Source of the DNA: Macrocystis pyrifera | Lineage: Eukaryota > Sar > Phaeophyceae > Laminariales > Laminariaceae | Assembly (NCBI GenBank): GCA_031763025.1 | Contig: JASSKH010000023.1 | Location: 5,421,501-5,485,500, forward strand | DNA length: 64,000 nt | Direction of reading: 5' to 3' | In this document: positions 10,268 through 22,194 of the stretch, one piece after another | Numbering within the stretch: position 1 is the first letter of the stretch | How the letters are laid out: the number at the start of each line of letters is the position of its first letter | The notes under the pieces: generated by a model | Databases searched by the model: none | Told to the model about the DNA's origin: nothing | Seen by the model: only the letters and a program-made list of their open reading frames with translations | Position numbers and translations under genes: made by a program

Positions 10268-11226
10268 TATTATTAATATTAATACCTGTAGCTCGGAGAT
10301 GAATCATCCAATGGACGAGATGACGGGAGCACTTGAAGGGACGCTGGCGCCCAAGTGTCCCCTGGTTCCCGGGTTTCCGGCGACTCTAATCTCTAGATGT
10401 TTTATCGGAACAGAAAAAAAAAACATTGCTGCGTTTAGAACTTCGGCTGGTTCGTGCTCACCGGAGAGCGACGGTGACTTCTTACAGGTTCACCACAGCA
10501 GCTTGGGTTTCTCTCGAGATTAAACCCCCGCAGGTTCTCAACAGAAGCCTACACCTCGACTACGAGGTGCTCCAGTGGTCGAAGTTGCCCGAAATTTGGG
10601 GTGCACAAAGTGAGACAAAAAAGAACACCCAGCTCAACGTATGCACTTCACTTGCGGACGGCTACAGCTCTTCACAAGAAACTACAGCCCGCGAAATCGA
10701 GGGATGCTCGTGACGGGGTCAGTGAGAGGGCGTCGGGTGCGCCAGACGGCAGTCGTAGGCAGCGAGAAACGACGCACGAGGTGTTTTCGTGCATTCGAAG
10801 TTGCGAGCGAGTACCACAAAGAGCTCGCAAAAACGCTACGAACAATGCTTCATTTCACGCAAGGGAGCATTCGTAGCACAATGGCCACATCACCGATGAA
10901 GAAAGGGCTTTCACTAGAAGATTGCTGTTCTCCAGGCGGATGATATATCTCTTAGGCAGTCGTCGCTGAAGATGCTGCCTGGCTCAGAACTACGTTCCCA
11001 TTAAGGGTAGGAAGTTATTGGGCCAAAAAAAAAGCGCAAATATGGGCTAAAAAGCTCAGGATTCTCGGATATTTGCGTCAACCATTCTACAACCACGAAA
11101 TACGGATCTTGGTTGCAAACCCCTCACTACAATTCCAAGTCGTATGTATATGCTGCCGAAACGCCTACGCGCGGGTACTTGACGACGCATTCCTGAGCGT
11201 GCTATTAATAGCGTCCCCTTAAGTGC
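10268..11226. other. Unassigned degenerate sequence between LINE copies
   Basis: Several 70-100-codon frames on the plus strand with no consistent frame across the region. It may be an older element relic, but it does not match the coding part of LINE-A or LINE-B seen elsewhere here. Confidence 0.35.
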
Positions 11227-12942
11227 ATGTCAAATTGGAAAGCTGTTGGGCCAAGATGGCCTCCCGGCCGAACTCCTAAAAATCGACCACCCCAAGCTCG
11301 CCCCGTGCTTTCACAACATCCTTATCAACGTTTGGGGTATAGAAAAAGTCCCCCAGCAATGGAAAATATGCGATCATCAAGGCCCTTCACAAAAAGGACC
11401 GCACTAATTGCAACAACTACAAAGGGATTTCGCTTGGTGCCCCCGCAGGCAGGCAAAGTGTTGGTGAAAGTCGTCGCGTTCCGCCCTAGCAACTACTGCG
11501 AGACCGAGGGATTACTCCCCGGGGGAACAGAGCGGCTTCCGCCCCGCACGGCCAATGATCGATATGTTGTTCGTCGTGCGCCGGTTGCAAGCGCTCGGAC
11601 GACAGAGGAAAACCTCCTGTACGTTTCCTTTATCCATTTGCAGAGAGCGTACGACTCTGTCGACCGAGAGGTGCTGTGGGAGGTACCCACACGCCCTGGC
11701 GTACCAACTAAGATGCTTACAATGATCCGCAATTTCCACGAAGGGAAGGGGGCTCGCGCGCGTACGGATGACGGGCGAGCACTCGGAATGGTTTGATGTC
11801 ACGAAGGGGCTGCGGCAAGGCTGCGCGCTATTAACCGTTACTGTGAAAATGTGTTCTTCGCTGATGCGTTACACGTCATCTTGGTACACTTCAGCAATGA
11901 CGAAGCCATCGTAAGGGGTATGGTTCAACTCAATGATGCTGGGGCAGTCGGAACAGAAGAGCAGGAGCCATTGGCGTTCGTGCGAGGGGCTACACGGGGC
12001 ATATTGTACGCCGATGACGCAGTACGTGTCTCGAAATCGGCTGAAAGGTTCGCTAAAAAGGTGGCGGTCATCGTGAAAGTCGTCGAAGCAGCAGGCCTCA
12101 CGGTATCGGAAAACAAGACAGAGACAATAACTCTACGAACACCAGACCAGACAACCCTCGCCCCACCGCTCGTCATCGAAGCAGCACGCCAAAGTATAAA
12201 CAGACAGCCCAGTTATTATACCTAGGCGGCATTATCCACGAAAACGCTAACCTCTCGCTCGAAATCGACCGACGGATCCGTCTTATGCGGGCATACCTCA
12301 AACGGTTCCGCCCGGGGTTGTATGATAGCACGACCGCCCCGCCTAGTCTGAAACTCCGGATTCTGAAGGCCGAGGTGATTGAGACTCTGCGATACGGGCG
12401 TGTAACGCGGACCCTCCGAGCGGAACACTTTGCCAAGCTTCAAACAAAAGTTCTCTTGCGAGTCATTGGTTTCCCGCGCCGACTTCGTACCGACCACGCC
12501 ACCCTCTCGTACTCGAAGGCCCTCAAGATGACACGTTGCCAGAGCATCGAAACGACCATCCGTAAACGGCGGCTCTTTTTTGCGGGGGGCGTGGCGCTGG
12601 AAAGCAAGGAGCGACTACCCAGCCGGGTATTGTTCGGGACGCTGGCTGGCGGGAAGAACCCGAGACTTGGCGGACACTTCAAGACTTGGCATATATGCAT
12701 AGTCGAAGACCTCAAGGAGTACCGAGGGATCAACGGAACCCTCCCGCTAGGTGTTTGGAGTTGAGACCGCGCTGTGGGCCACTGCAGCGAACAAGGCGGG
12801 GACGCGGTGGGTCCTTGAGGCAGCCGGACGGTTCATGGTGAGGTGGCACGAGGATGAGGCACGGCTAGGTAGGCAGCGCCGCGCATCCGCCGTGGGTGGT
12901 GCCCAAGGGAATGGGGGGGAGGGGGGGCAACAGAAGGAGTAG
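11227..12942 (+). pseudogene. LINE-B reverse transcriptase remnant
   Basis: Recognisable motifs remain in different frames: [15 protein letters not shown] (catalytic Asp block A), LRQGC (block B), ILYADDAVRVSKSAE (block C, YADD box) near 12003-12045 and GLTVSENKTE. Compared with LINE-A at 42496-44272, frame changes occur at least near 11290, 11800, 12210 and 12750. Not expected to make a working enzyme. Confidence 0.85.
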
Positions 12943-13655
12943 AAGGGAAACCGCGGTGGACGAAAGTAGGAAAGAAACGGCAGACAGGGCAGGAATGCAC
13001 CAAGCCGACTATTTGATAAGTGGAGCATGTCTATGCTACTCGTGCCACCAACCGCTGCAGCTGGTTTGAACGTGGTTTTCCTTAGTTTTCTTGTTCTTTT
13101 TGCGCTTTGATCCTCCGTGATTTTCTTAATGTCACTTTATTTATCTATCGTTCTTCCTTCTTGTCCTCATGACAGAGTCTTGTGGCGTGGGTGGATGACA
13201 AGCCTGCTTTGCTTGTTTCGTATTGTCTGACGCATCTTCTCCGAGGGTGAGGCATATAGTTGACGAAAGCAGGACGGAGACGGCAGACAGGGTAGCAAGG
13301 TGCCAGACTGACTATTAACAGTACCTGGTAGGCAGAACCTGGCTATGCTACTACGAGTACTACTCGTGCCAAACGGCTGCGGCTACCTGGAGGGTGTTGT
13401 GCCTTTCGGTTTGTCTGTTACTCTTCCCTCGGTCTTTCTGTTTACATACAGCAGTGGTATTGTTTGTTGGCTCGTTTTTTAGTGTATGTCACATCCCCGG
13501 CGGGGGGGGAAACGACAGTTTTTCGTTCTATTTTTCAATTTCTCTTTCGATTTTTTTGTTCTGTTTCTTTTATTTTCTCTCCAATAGAACGTGTATGTCG
13601 TGCCTGTCGTATCCAGTACCCGGTATGATGACTTGCTTGGCATTACTCTGCGTAC

Positions 13656-14000
13656 TTTTTTTTTTTTTTTTTTTTTTTTTTTACTCATCACTTTCACTTT
13701 CCAGCCTAATTCGTAAGAGGTTTTACCCTCGACGACCTTCTGGACAAGCCGTGGTCACAGGTGTCTTCCCTTCTCCCCCCCGGTACGTGCCTTTATTTTT
13801 TATCGTGCATAGGGTTCAGCATTCCCACTGCTCGTCGATTTTCATCGAATGTAGCTAACTCACGCTCTCGCGCTTTCCGCTAATCAATCTCTTTTATGCA
13901 AGAAAAAGCCCCTACGAGCATGCACTCGGTGAGACTTGAACCCACGAAATTAATCTTGATAGGCACGCGGACCACCTACCACGCCACCGGGGACGCCGTA
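13656..14000 (-). mobile_element. tRNA-headed SINE inserted in LINE-B 3'UTR
   Basis: On the minus strand it begins GGCGTCCCCGGTGGCGTGG, carries box A-like GTGGCGTGGTAGG and box B-like GGGTTCAAGTCTCAC with a paired T-arm, then a tRNA-unrelated body (GCGAGAGCGTGAGTTAG; ACCACGGCTTGTCCAGAAG) and ends in an A run (T run at 13656-13681). Flanking copies of CTGCGTAC at 13648-13655 and 14001-14008 form an 8-bp target-site duplication inside the LINE-B 3'UTR. Confidence 0.85.
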
Positions 14001-14282
14001 CTGCGTACCAATGAAATATCTATCTGTGCCGTACACGTAGTTTTGTGCCCACAGAACTCGTATCTGTAGAAGATTGAAGAATCGGCACGGACACTGGTTG
14101 TGCTGGATGTCGACGGGCAGAAATAAAAGTGTAAAGTGAAAAACATAAACACAGATATGACAAAAATACATAAACCAACTGATATATCTATCGTACGTAG
14201 TCTATCTCTGGTACTGCTGTACCGGTATATATACCAGGTGTACTCATAGAGTCGAATGAATTTTTTCGTACATACCAGGTAG

Positions 14283-14426
14283 TATTCAGTTCCAGGTGGC
14301 TTGGTAGGTAGGTGGTCGGCGTGCAATTCGTGGGTTCGAGTCTCACCGAGTGCATTCTTGTACGAGTCATAGGGACTCGTTCTTGCATAAAAATTGATGA
14401 GCCGGAAGCGCGAGAGCGTGGGTTAT
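14283..14426 (+). mobile_element. tRNA-headed SINE, head part
   Basis: Plus-strand copy of the same SINE: GTGGCTTGGTAGGTAGGTGG (box A region) and GGGTTCGAGTCTCACCGAG (box B), then CGCGAGAGCGTGGGTTA, where MITE M1 begins. The body continues, rearranged, at 14606-14800. Confidence 0.75.
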
Positions 14427-14528
14427 AACGGGGGACCATAGTTAATAGGACCTACGGTACACACAAACACCCATATATTTTCATATTTTTACTAACAATA
14501 TTTGGTCTTGATTACTATGGCCCCCCGT

Positions 14529-14530
<2 letters not shown>
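14425..14530. mobile_element. MITE M1, copy 4, in a SINE
   Basis: TAACGGGGGACCATAGTTAA ... TACTATGGCCCCCCGTAA, followed by a T run of about 30. It separates the SINE head from SINE tail/body pieces. Confidence 0.75.
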
Positions 14531-14561
<31 letters not shown>

Positions 14562-14800
14562 TCATCATCACTTTTACTTTCCAGCCCACTCGTAACTCGT
14601 AGCAACATTCGATTATAATCGACGAGCAGTAGGAATGCTGAACTCTATGAGCGCTAAAACTGTTGGCACGTGTACCCGAGGGGAGAAGGGACGAGACCTG
14701 TTATCACGGCTTGTTCAGAAGTTCGCTGTGAGGGGTAAAACCTCCTACGAACAACGCGAGTTAATTAAGCTGGAAAATAATTGCGACGAATAAAACAAAC
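14531..14800. mobile_element. Rearranged SINE pieces
   Basis: First a minus-oriented SINE end (T run, then CATCATCACTTTTACTTTCC to about 14600), then a plus-oriented body (ATTATAATCGACGAGCAGTA to CCTCCTACGA). Two SINE copies in opposite orientation have been joined, which could form a hairpin. Confidence 0.6.
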
Positions 14801-14934
14801 AAAAATAGTTGACAGCATTCTACATTTCATTTGTCAGGCTTCATGAAAAGAAACAGTTTCCGTTGACGGGTACCAAGCATGTCGCGTGATGTAATTATAA
14901 TAGTACCTTGTACGTGGTCCAGCAGTAGTGGTCC

Positions 14935-15090
14935 CTATATAGTGCCGGTTGAGTAGTGCCGGCTGCCCGCTACGAATAGTGCCTGTGAAGTCGCTTGACT
15001 GTATACAAGTATGGCAGTGTGCGGAGTAATTAGTGCCGGTTGCTGCTATATATAGTGCCGGTATTGTTGCCTGGCGCATACCGGCACTAC
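14935..15090. repeat. Diverged TAGTGCCGGTTG repeat
   Basis: TAGTGCCGGT(T)G or close variants occur at about 14938, 14955, 14978, 15030, 15053 and 15085 with irregular spacing. Non-coding. Confidence 0.5.
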
Positions 15091-15114
15091 TGTTGTACTC
15101 GTAGAGGGACTAAC

Positions 15115-15553
15115 TATTACGGGGGGCCATAGTAAATGGGACCTACGGTACACACAAAAATCTATATATTTCCCTATATTGGGTCCTATTTACTATATAT
15201 ATATATATATTTTTTTTTCATCATCACTTTTACTTTCCAGCCCACTCGTAGGAGGTTTTACCCTCGACGATCTTCTGGACAAGCCGTGGTCACAGGTGTC
15301 GTCCCTTCTCCCCCCCGGTACGTGCCTTTAGTTTTTATCGCGCATAGGGTTCAGCATTCCCACTGCTCGTCGATTTTCATCGAATGTACAGCTAACTCAC
15401 GCTCTCGCGCTTTCCGCTAATCAATTTTATGCAAGAAAAAGTCCCTATGAGCATGCACTCGGTGAGACTCGAACTCACGAAATTGATCTTGATAGGCTCG
15501 CGGACCACCTACCAAGCCACCGGGGACGCCGGTATAGGCTGGTCCCCCGTAAT
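15115..15553. mobile_element. MITE M1, copy 5, split by a SINE
   Basis: The left part 15115-15198 runs ATTACGGGGGGCC to GGGTCCTATTTACTA; the missing right end GGTCCCCCGTAATA appears at 15541-15554, after the SINE. Together they rebuild one M1 unit. Confidence 0.75.
15201..15530 (-). mobile_element. tRNA-headed SINE inside MITE M1
   Basis: Same family as 13656-14000, about 90% alike by eye: T run then CATCATCACTTTTACTTTCC at the left, GTGAGACTCGAACTCACG (box B complement) and CCGGGGACGCC at the right. It lies between the two halves of an M1 element. Confidence 0.85.
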
Positions 15554-15555
15554 AC

Positions 15556-15612
15556 TATGTTGTTTTCTTCACATTAAACCGTTCTTTCTACCCGTCCACA
15601 TCCAGCACAACC
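15556..15612 (-). mobile_element. LINE 3' end fragment (A/B type)
   Basis: Minus-strand copy of the common LINE-A/B terminus: TTCTTCACATTAAACCGTTC then GTCCACATCCAGCACAACCA. Severely 5'-truncated, with an AACAA-type tail. Confidence 0.65.
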
Positions 15613-16487
15613 AGTACTATACTATACTATATACTGACTGTATATTTATCTGAATTCGATAGAACGTTAAACTTGTAAGCATCCAGATCAGCATAGCACC
15701 ACCACCAGCACCAGCACCACCACCAGCACCAGCAAAGAGGACTTATCACACCTCGGCTTCACAGAGGGGAAACCCCATAATACCATCAGACCCCTATTAA
15801 TAGGCAGTTGATATGCTTCACGGACTGTCCCAACACATCCAAGGTATATTATATAGCGATAGCGTTTTGTATGTACGACGCACACAGGTACTACAAGTAT
15901 AAAACAAGCCGCCATATGTCAAATACTACCCGCAATATGATAAGACACACCCGCTGGGACGAACTTCAGACCCGGTTTCCTCCAAGAACATGTCTTAACG
16001 GGGGCACACACAACGAAAGTCATGGCTTTGGAAATATTTCGTTTGAGGAGGTTGCATGTATCTATATACATTGTATCTGTATAGACGCATCGCTCGGCGT
16101 ACTCAGTACGCCCTCCTCCCCGTTGTCGAGAAACGCCAGCGTTGAAAACCCCCCGAGAGGCCAGAGGGGGTGTGTTTATCTTATCACCCGAGTGTGATGC
16201 GGTACACAGCAGTAAACTACCTGGTACTACGTAATAGGTGTCTATACACGTACAATAGCTACCAGGTACAAATTTGAAGGAAGGACGAGAGGGTACACGA
16301 CAACATCAACACACCGTGTCGCTACACAGCAGCAGTAGTCGCTACTACTGCTGTGTCCGTGGTAACCCTCAACTTGAAAGCACCCCTGGGATGTTTTGTT
16401 CGAGCCGAAGTTCTCCTAAATCCTAGACAAGAGGGCACACACAAGCGACAACAACACGTAGTGGCGTCCGAAAGACCTCGTCGTTTA
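15613..16487. other. No gene seen; (CACCAG)n tract
   Basis: Contains ACTATACTATACTATA near 15614-15632 and a CACCAG/CACCAC tract at 15697-15732. No splice-supported coding. Confidence 0.45.
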
Positions 16488-16703
16488 TTAACCCTTTGAG
16501 CACTGCAGTCCCGTTTCCGGGACAAACTACTTAGAATTTTACTGGTCTGTCCCCAAAACGGGACAGCACTATTACGGGGGACCCAATAGTAAATGGGACC
16601 AAATTTTGATTAAAAAAAAATGAAAAAATAGGTCAACATGTAGGTTTTTGTGTGCCGTAGGCCCTATTTACTATGGTCCTCCGTAATACTACCAAGGGGT
16701 TAA
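16488..16703. mobile_element. Hairpin element M2 containing MITE M1
   Basis: Left terminus TTAACCCTTTGAGCACTGCA, hairpin arms GTCCCGTTTCCGGGACAAAC / CTGTCCCCAAAACGGGACAG, right terminus AAGGGGTTAATA at 16693-16703. M1 lies at 16571-16687 inside it. Confidence 0.75.
16571..16687. mobile_element. MITE M1, copy 6, nested in M2
   Basis: ATTACGGGGGACCCAATAGT ... TACTATGGTCCTCCGTAAT. Confidence 0.8.
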
Positions 16704-17900
16704 TAGGACTCCTTCCCCCTGTCGGGGAGAGAAAACCGATCTACCCCTCAAGTTCAGCATCCCAGCTTCCATCCATGTCGAAGAGGGACGAAATATACCG
16801 CTATTCTGACCTGGCTGGCTCGCCGACCTGCAACGTATCAAAAGGCAGACGAAAAAGCTACCCTCGCCGTCCCGGCATGCCAGACACGAGACGAGGAGAG
16901 GTCTCGTTCCGTTAATACAGCAGCAGCAGTATCATAGCCCGCACAACAATAAAAAAATACGAAGACACAGCAGGGAGAGGTGTTGGTGAAAAATACGAGG
17001 TAAAATCCAGACTACGCTACACTGCACGGCTCCCAACCGCATGCCCGACGGGCAACATGACATGAGGTACATCACACAGATCCGGAAATTTCCTGCCCTC
17101 GGAAAAATCTACAGGAATCGGTCTATCCTGACATGGGGATCGGAGGTGATCTGTCCGATGTGTGTGTGATATAATCAGCGTTGGATGTCATATCCAATTT
17201 TTCGAAGATATATCAAAACATCGAAGTTTCGATACAATATATTCTAAGACTTTCGTTACATCGAAGTATCGGACGTGTTTCGCTCCCCCATCCCCTGCTG
17301 TCATCTCCCGTGTTTTGTCGTGTGCAGATACTGAACGAAAGCTTCATGTACGGTGGTACCAAACATCGAAGTCGTACGTATCGACTACGATCGTAGTTTT
17401 TCAAGTTTATCGGTATCCTATCGAACTCGAATCGATATCCAACCCTAACAATAGTTACCTCTGGTATGAATATACTCTGGCTTGGACAAATTTCGGGAGA
17501 AGAAGCCCTGCACACTCACTTCAGTTCGCTCACATGGCTCCCTCTCTGCCCGCGCTCGCACCGAACATCGCACCGAACATCGCACCACCACCAACAACAA
17601 CAACATCTTGGGGGGATGTCAAGCACGCGAGCCTCAAAGTGGGCAGCAGAGCACCGCCTCGCCTGCTACGTACGGACTCAGCGGCAACGCTTGAGCTTAA
17701 CTCAAAAGCGTATAAACTTGCGGGCGTCACAGCAGTAGCAGCCGTAGCAGTCGCCATAGTTTGGGCAGGAATCGTACAGCAGCAGTAGTCGAAGGAGTGC
17801 TAGAAGTACAACTTTTCAACTACCCGGCCTGGCCAGAGATGGCACATAGCAAATCGCACCCGCGTTCCACGTTGAGGGTAGAAAATAATTGACACCTATG
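16704..17900. other. No confident gene; one open frame to 17788
   Basis: A plus-strand frame at 17162-17788 ends with a hydrophobic stretch KLAGVTAVAAVAVAIVWAG and stop. It would give a single-pass, tail-anchor-like C-terminus if real, preceded by a Pro/Thr segment. The upstream part looks non-coding and no clean acceptor was found, so I give it low weight. Confidence 0.25.
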
Positions 17901-17902
17901 AT

Positions 17903-18240
17903 ACGACAGATCATGATCTAGATGATCTAGTTCCTTACCTGCCGTTGTGGAAGGTTGTGCAGGATCTGCATATTACGGGGGACCATAGTTAATAGGACCA
18001 AACATTGAGAGTAAAAATACGGAAACACATAGGTTTTTGTGTGTACCGTAGGTCCTATTTACTATGGTCCCCCGTAAATAGTACAGATCCAACCCAGGGA
18101 ACGAACATGCGCTAAAATCATGCAGATTATATGGCTCCCACCCGGCTATCACGAGTAGATCCTGCAGATCATACAAATCGTCTGCCCTGAATGAACTAGA
18201 TCATAAACTGTGGAAATCGATGATCTAGATTATGATATGT
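17903..18240. mobile_element. Palindromic element family M6 with M1 inside
   Basis: GATCATGATCTAGATGATCT at the left and GATGATCTAGATTATGAT at the right, with internal GTGCAGGATCTGCA / GATCCTGCAGATCAT inverted segments. Relatives at 170-300, 34136-34260 and 57455-57600. Confidence 0.55.
17972..18077. mobile_element. MITE M1, copy 7, nested in M6
   Basis: ATTACGGGGGACCATAGTTA ... TACTATGGTCCCCCGTAA, inserted just after GGATCTGCAT of the M6 repeat. Confidence 0.8.
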
Positions 18241-19338
18241 GCGAGGTGTGAATATACTTGGTATTACTACTGGAATTATATGGATAATTTCACTTTGGGC
18301 ACTCCTCGGCAGCTGATTGATCGACGTCATGTCCAATGTCGCTTGTTTCTTTTTTTGACATCAGACACGAACAAACCGAACACAGCAGCGGCAATGGGAC
18401 AACGGGAAAAAAAAAGTCCACAGCAGTCCACAATACAAAAGTATCCAACCAAACGAAAAAAGCCCTCTGTGTCTTTGGCCCCTTCGGCTTTTGGGCTTAC
18501 ATTATACCAGGTATGTGTTGCGGCCTTTTGGCCTTTTTGGAGAAAGTCCCCAAAGCTTGGCCGCAATCTCGATTATGATAAGCAGCACTTGGGCTACAAC
18601 CGGCTCGTGTTGTTATGCACTGCTTGCTGTGTAGGACCACCATACCATCTGATACGACACAATTCTGAGTACACTGACCGGTGTCTGGTACAGCAGCTAG
18701 TACCACCCGGTACAGCAGCAGCCCCCACCCAGTAAGGCGGTGGTTGGTGTGCCCGAGAGCAATAAGGCCGCCTTATGGGGGGAAGCCGCCTCATTCACTC
18801 CAGCTCAGGAGTGCAAATCCCCACTCGCGCCAAGCGAATTCGACCGTCTTCTATCCGGATGCCACCTTTCTCAGACCGCCATTGGATGGGGGGACCCCTA
18901 CACAGCTGCTGTACATAAACACGTACGTCTAAATAACATGCAAGGTAACAGCAGTCCCATCTGTCTATTAATATATGTCTATCTCCCCTCGGATGAATTT
19001 CCAATCTGACTTTCTCGACAACAACACAGGGAAAAGTACTCGGGACGTATTTTACATCAATAAATTGAAAAAAAACAACAGACTGCTTGTGAGCAAGCAT
19101 GTCAGGACACAGCATTTTCACCCCTTGACAGACAAGACAGCAACTTTGCCTCGAAATGCCTCGACTGACACCAAAATACTAGGTTTCAGTGTGGAACACT
19201 CGGCCCTACACCCTCGAGAGCGCACGTTGTTGCCTTGCTTGACATGTCTCCTGGACATCTCTGGCTGCTGTGAGAACGAGGGTCTCGTCGGAACTCATCT
19301 TCGCAAGCTGTGTCTTTGACACTTCGATCGCGCGTGTT
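18241..19338. other. No recognisable gene
   Basis: Overlapping short frames on both strands, no splice-bounded segment. A GGCC/AAAGGCC-rich stretch is at 18475-18565. Confidence 0.4.
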
Positions 19339-19429
19339 TTAGTACTGCAGGCCCGATTTGGGGATAAACCACTCTAATTCCAAGTGATTTATCCCAAAAA
19401 CGGGACTGCAGTCATAAAAGGGTTAATAA
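19339..19429. mobile_element. Hairpin element M2, copy without nested insertion
   Basis: GTACTGCAGGCCCGATTTGG ... CCAAAAACGGGACTGCAGTC, right end AAAGGGTTAATA. Useful as an empty-site reference for the M1-containing M2 copies. Confidence 0.75.
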
Positions 19430-20552
19430 TTACGGGTTTTCTATGGTCTCATGAAGGAAGTACAGTCCGCATACGCACATAACGAGAGAAAGACAAATCT
19501 GACGGTGCATGTGCACGTATGTGCCTGGCACGGTGAAAACAAACGCCCAGCGATGCGTCTAAGGATGGAAAGACCTCGATAATAACTTTCCAGCAGTGCC
19601 ATCATTTTCGTTCTGTGTGCCTGCCCCCTCTTCTTTTGGAGAAAATCGGCCTCCGGAGGTTCAGTGTTGAGTGAAGTGGAGCAGTTCTGTTGCGTACGGC
19701 ACTTGCTTGTTTTCTCGATTGATGCGCATTTTTTGTTATTTATTTTTACAGCATGTTTTGTGACCACACAGGTACAGCAGGCAGGATTTCAAAGCTGCAA
19801 AGGGAAGTGAGCTGATGTGAGACATCATCATTATCATCATCATCATCATCAGCTCAGCTTGGTGTGTTGCGCTACGATACGTACGAATGTATGTATACGT
19901 ACAGAAGTACCTGGTACTGCCTTGTACCGGAAGCTACAAGTTTACTCCGATAATGAGTTATATAAAAAAAAAAAAAAAAAAACATAAATACGCCCGAGCA
20001 AACCTCCGATACTCAATACGCACGCACCTTTTACCTATAAATAATATATCTCATATATGATAGGAGTGATTGCACTCGTCGACGATGCTGCCCTGCCAGC
20101 ATGCTGGCTGTGATTCATGACGATTATGCATGATTTCACCAGAACAGCAGAAAGATTATAAAAGGAGATAGAGAAGAGATACACGTCTATTTTGTTGCTG
20201 TCGTCGACGACGACGAGAGCGTGAATGATATGTGGAGGATGCATGATGATATGATGTGATGTCTGATGTCAAGTCGTGGAAATACATGAAGACCAGGTGG
20301 AGTCCATATACGTAGCAGCAGTATTCATCTTCTTCATGGCTCTAGACTGGCCTATGGGAGCGGCTGCTTGCTGCTGCTGTACCTTCAAGAAGAGTGTCGT
20401 TCGATTGATCTGACGGCACACATCTTCTCCGCATTTGACCGAGGGCGAAAGTCACGGGGCCTGCGCCGCTGCCGGCCACAGGCACGTCCGCCCTGGGGCA
20501 CTCGAGAACTCAACACAAGCACACCACAAGAAGCGCATGCTGAATGACTAAC
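19430..20552. other. No confident gene; simple repeats
   Basis: Holds a CATCAT tract at 19825-19850, an A run at 19965-19981 and GATGATATGATG-type repeats at 20240-20265. Confidence 0.4.
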
Positions 20553-20708
20553 CTTCGAGGTGGAGGAGGGGACAGGAGACCTTTGTTCCGAGTCCGAATC
20601 AGCATCCCAATCCTCCTCGTTCGCGTGCCACGCCCCGCCCATCACGCTAGCGAGCTCCTTCGCCTTGGCCAGCTCCAACAGATCATCGCCTACAAAAACT
20701 TCGGTCAT
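20553..20708 (-). CDS. Possible coding exon, unknown protein
   Basis: Reverse-strand frame from ATG at 20706-20708 (or continuing from further upstream) to donor AAG|GTTAGT at 20553/20552. The peptide is ordered then acidic: MTEVFVGDDLLELAKAKEL, then HANEEDWDADSDSEQ, then Pro/Ser. Codon-like composition and a good donor favour an exon. The next exon to the left was not found. The ATG could be the true start or an internal Met, since the frame is open upstream. Confidence 0.4.
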
Positions 20709-22194
20709 CCTTGCGAAGCCGCAGACAGGCCACGACCGCGTTGTAGGTTCAGATGTACCCGGATACCTTCAGAGAGGGAGAGCTGCTAGGGGCGGGAACA
20801 AATATGCGGCCCACGTATATTACAAAACCTGAGACGGGGACAGGGGAGATAATTCCACGGAATTGCGGAAAGAAAGAGCCGAAATCCCGTGATCCTGAAA
20901 ACCATTTCATTTATGAAATTCGCGCGAAATCGCGAAACCACACCCTCTCTTTGAATGGTTGTTGTTGTTGTTGTCGTCGTTGTGCTGTTGTTGTTCCTGT
21001 GTTGTTGCGTTGTTGTTTGCTATCGACTACCTGGTATTTATTGACCCTGGGGCGTTCGCTATCCAGGAGCGACCGGCTTACTATCTACATATCTTTATCG
21101 ACTAGGAGTCTATTACAGAGTGCTTTATTTATAAACAACGTGGAACAAACAAACGATAATAATAAACAATCAATCAATACAATATGGAGAGCACACACTC
21201 GACCGACTTTTCATGACACATCAGAAGCTGCAAGTTTAAGCACACAACATCAGCATCACAACCGACAACATTTTTTGCAGCTTTTTTGCATAATACAATA
21301 TACCAGGTAATATATAAGAAGGCCGACAGACAGACCCGCTCGGCTAAAATAGATTGATTTTGATAAAAATCATTGCATGCACCTTTTTTTCAAATAATAA
21401 TAGAAGAAGAGTCGAGATATTCGATTCGCTCTCTGCACCAAGACCACAACAACACCACCACATGTGATGGTTATACTATTACCTACTACCAGGTACTCTG
21501 TGAGCTATAGCATAGGGAGGGGTAAAGATCGATCGCATACCCAGCCCAGGGTACGAGTAATGCCTTTCAACACTCTCCCCCCCTCTGAACGGCGGGATCT
21601 TTGGGACGTCGGAACCGTATAATACGTCTGTACGCTGACCTACCCGCTTCGTTTCATTACCTGCCAGCAGGATAATCCTTATTTAAAAAAAAAAAATTGA
21701 AATACGTTTTATTATAACAACCACCACCAACATGTTCCACCAGACAGACAGATAGATGATACGATCTTCAATCTCCAACACACAGCACGCATTCCTTGCG
21801 CAATTTCTGTCTACGTACGGATGGGCAAACAGACGATGTATCATATTGCAAAAGCCCACGTCGCGTTCGTTTGTTGTTGCGGCACTTTTTGTTGCAAAGA
21901 ACGAACGAAGCATCGAAAATTGAAAATTGGAAATAGCGCCTAATAATATATAGTCCCCGTGGAAGGAACCAATCAATCGTGTTCGGGCATGCGCTTTGGC
22001 GCCAATGATGCGCGTTGTTGACTGTAGTACTACTGCTGCTTCTCATGTATTTGTTGCTTTAATTAATTATTTTGTTCGGACGGTCGTGGAGGCAACCAAT
22101 TTCAGCAACAAGAAGGCTTATAAATATGAGGTACAGCAGCTTTCTTTGTTGTAGTATTAATAGCATGTATCATATAATGTAGTAATATTAGTGG
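20709..22194. other. No recognisable gene
   Basis: AT-rich with GTTGTTGTT tract at 20958-21015. Open frames on both strands lack domain motifs. Confidence 0.4.

Larger units (their letters stand above)
11227..14150 (+). mobile_element. LINE-B, degenerate 5'-truncated non-LTR retrotransposon
   Basis: Starts at a point equivalent to the SNWKAVGP segment of LINE-A (42496) and follows it through the reverse transcriptase to the C-terminal HxxxR/KRRLFFAG region, then a distinct 3'UTR (from about 12945) ending near GGATGTCGACGGGCAG. Many frameshifts and stops break the reading frame. A tRNA-headed SINE interrupts the 3'UTR at 13656-14000. LINE-B shares its last ~100 bp motifs (GGACACTGG, GGATGTCGAC) with LINE-A but has a different mid-UTR. 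Confidence 0.85.

Noticed and set aside
13925-14000. Possible tRNA gene (box A and B present)
   Set aside because: It is the head of a SINE: repeated at 14283 and 15430-15530, no closed acceptor stem, A-tail and target duplication present.
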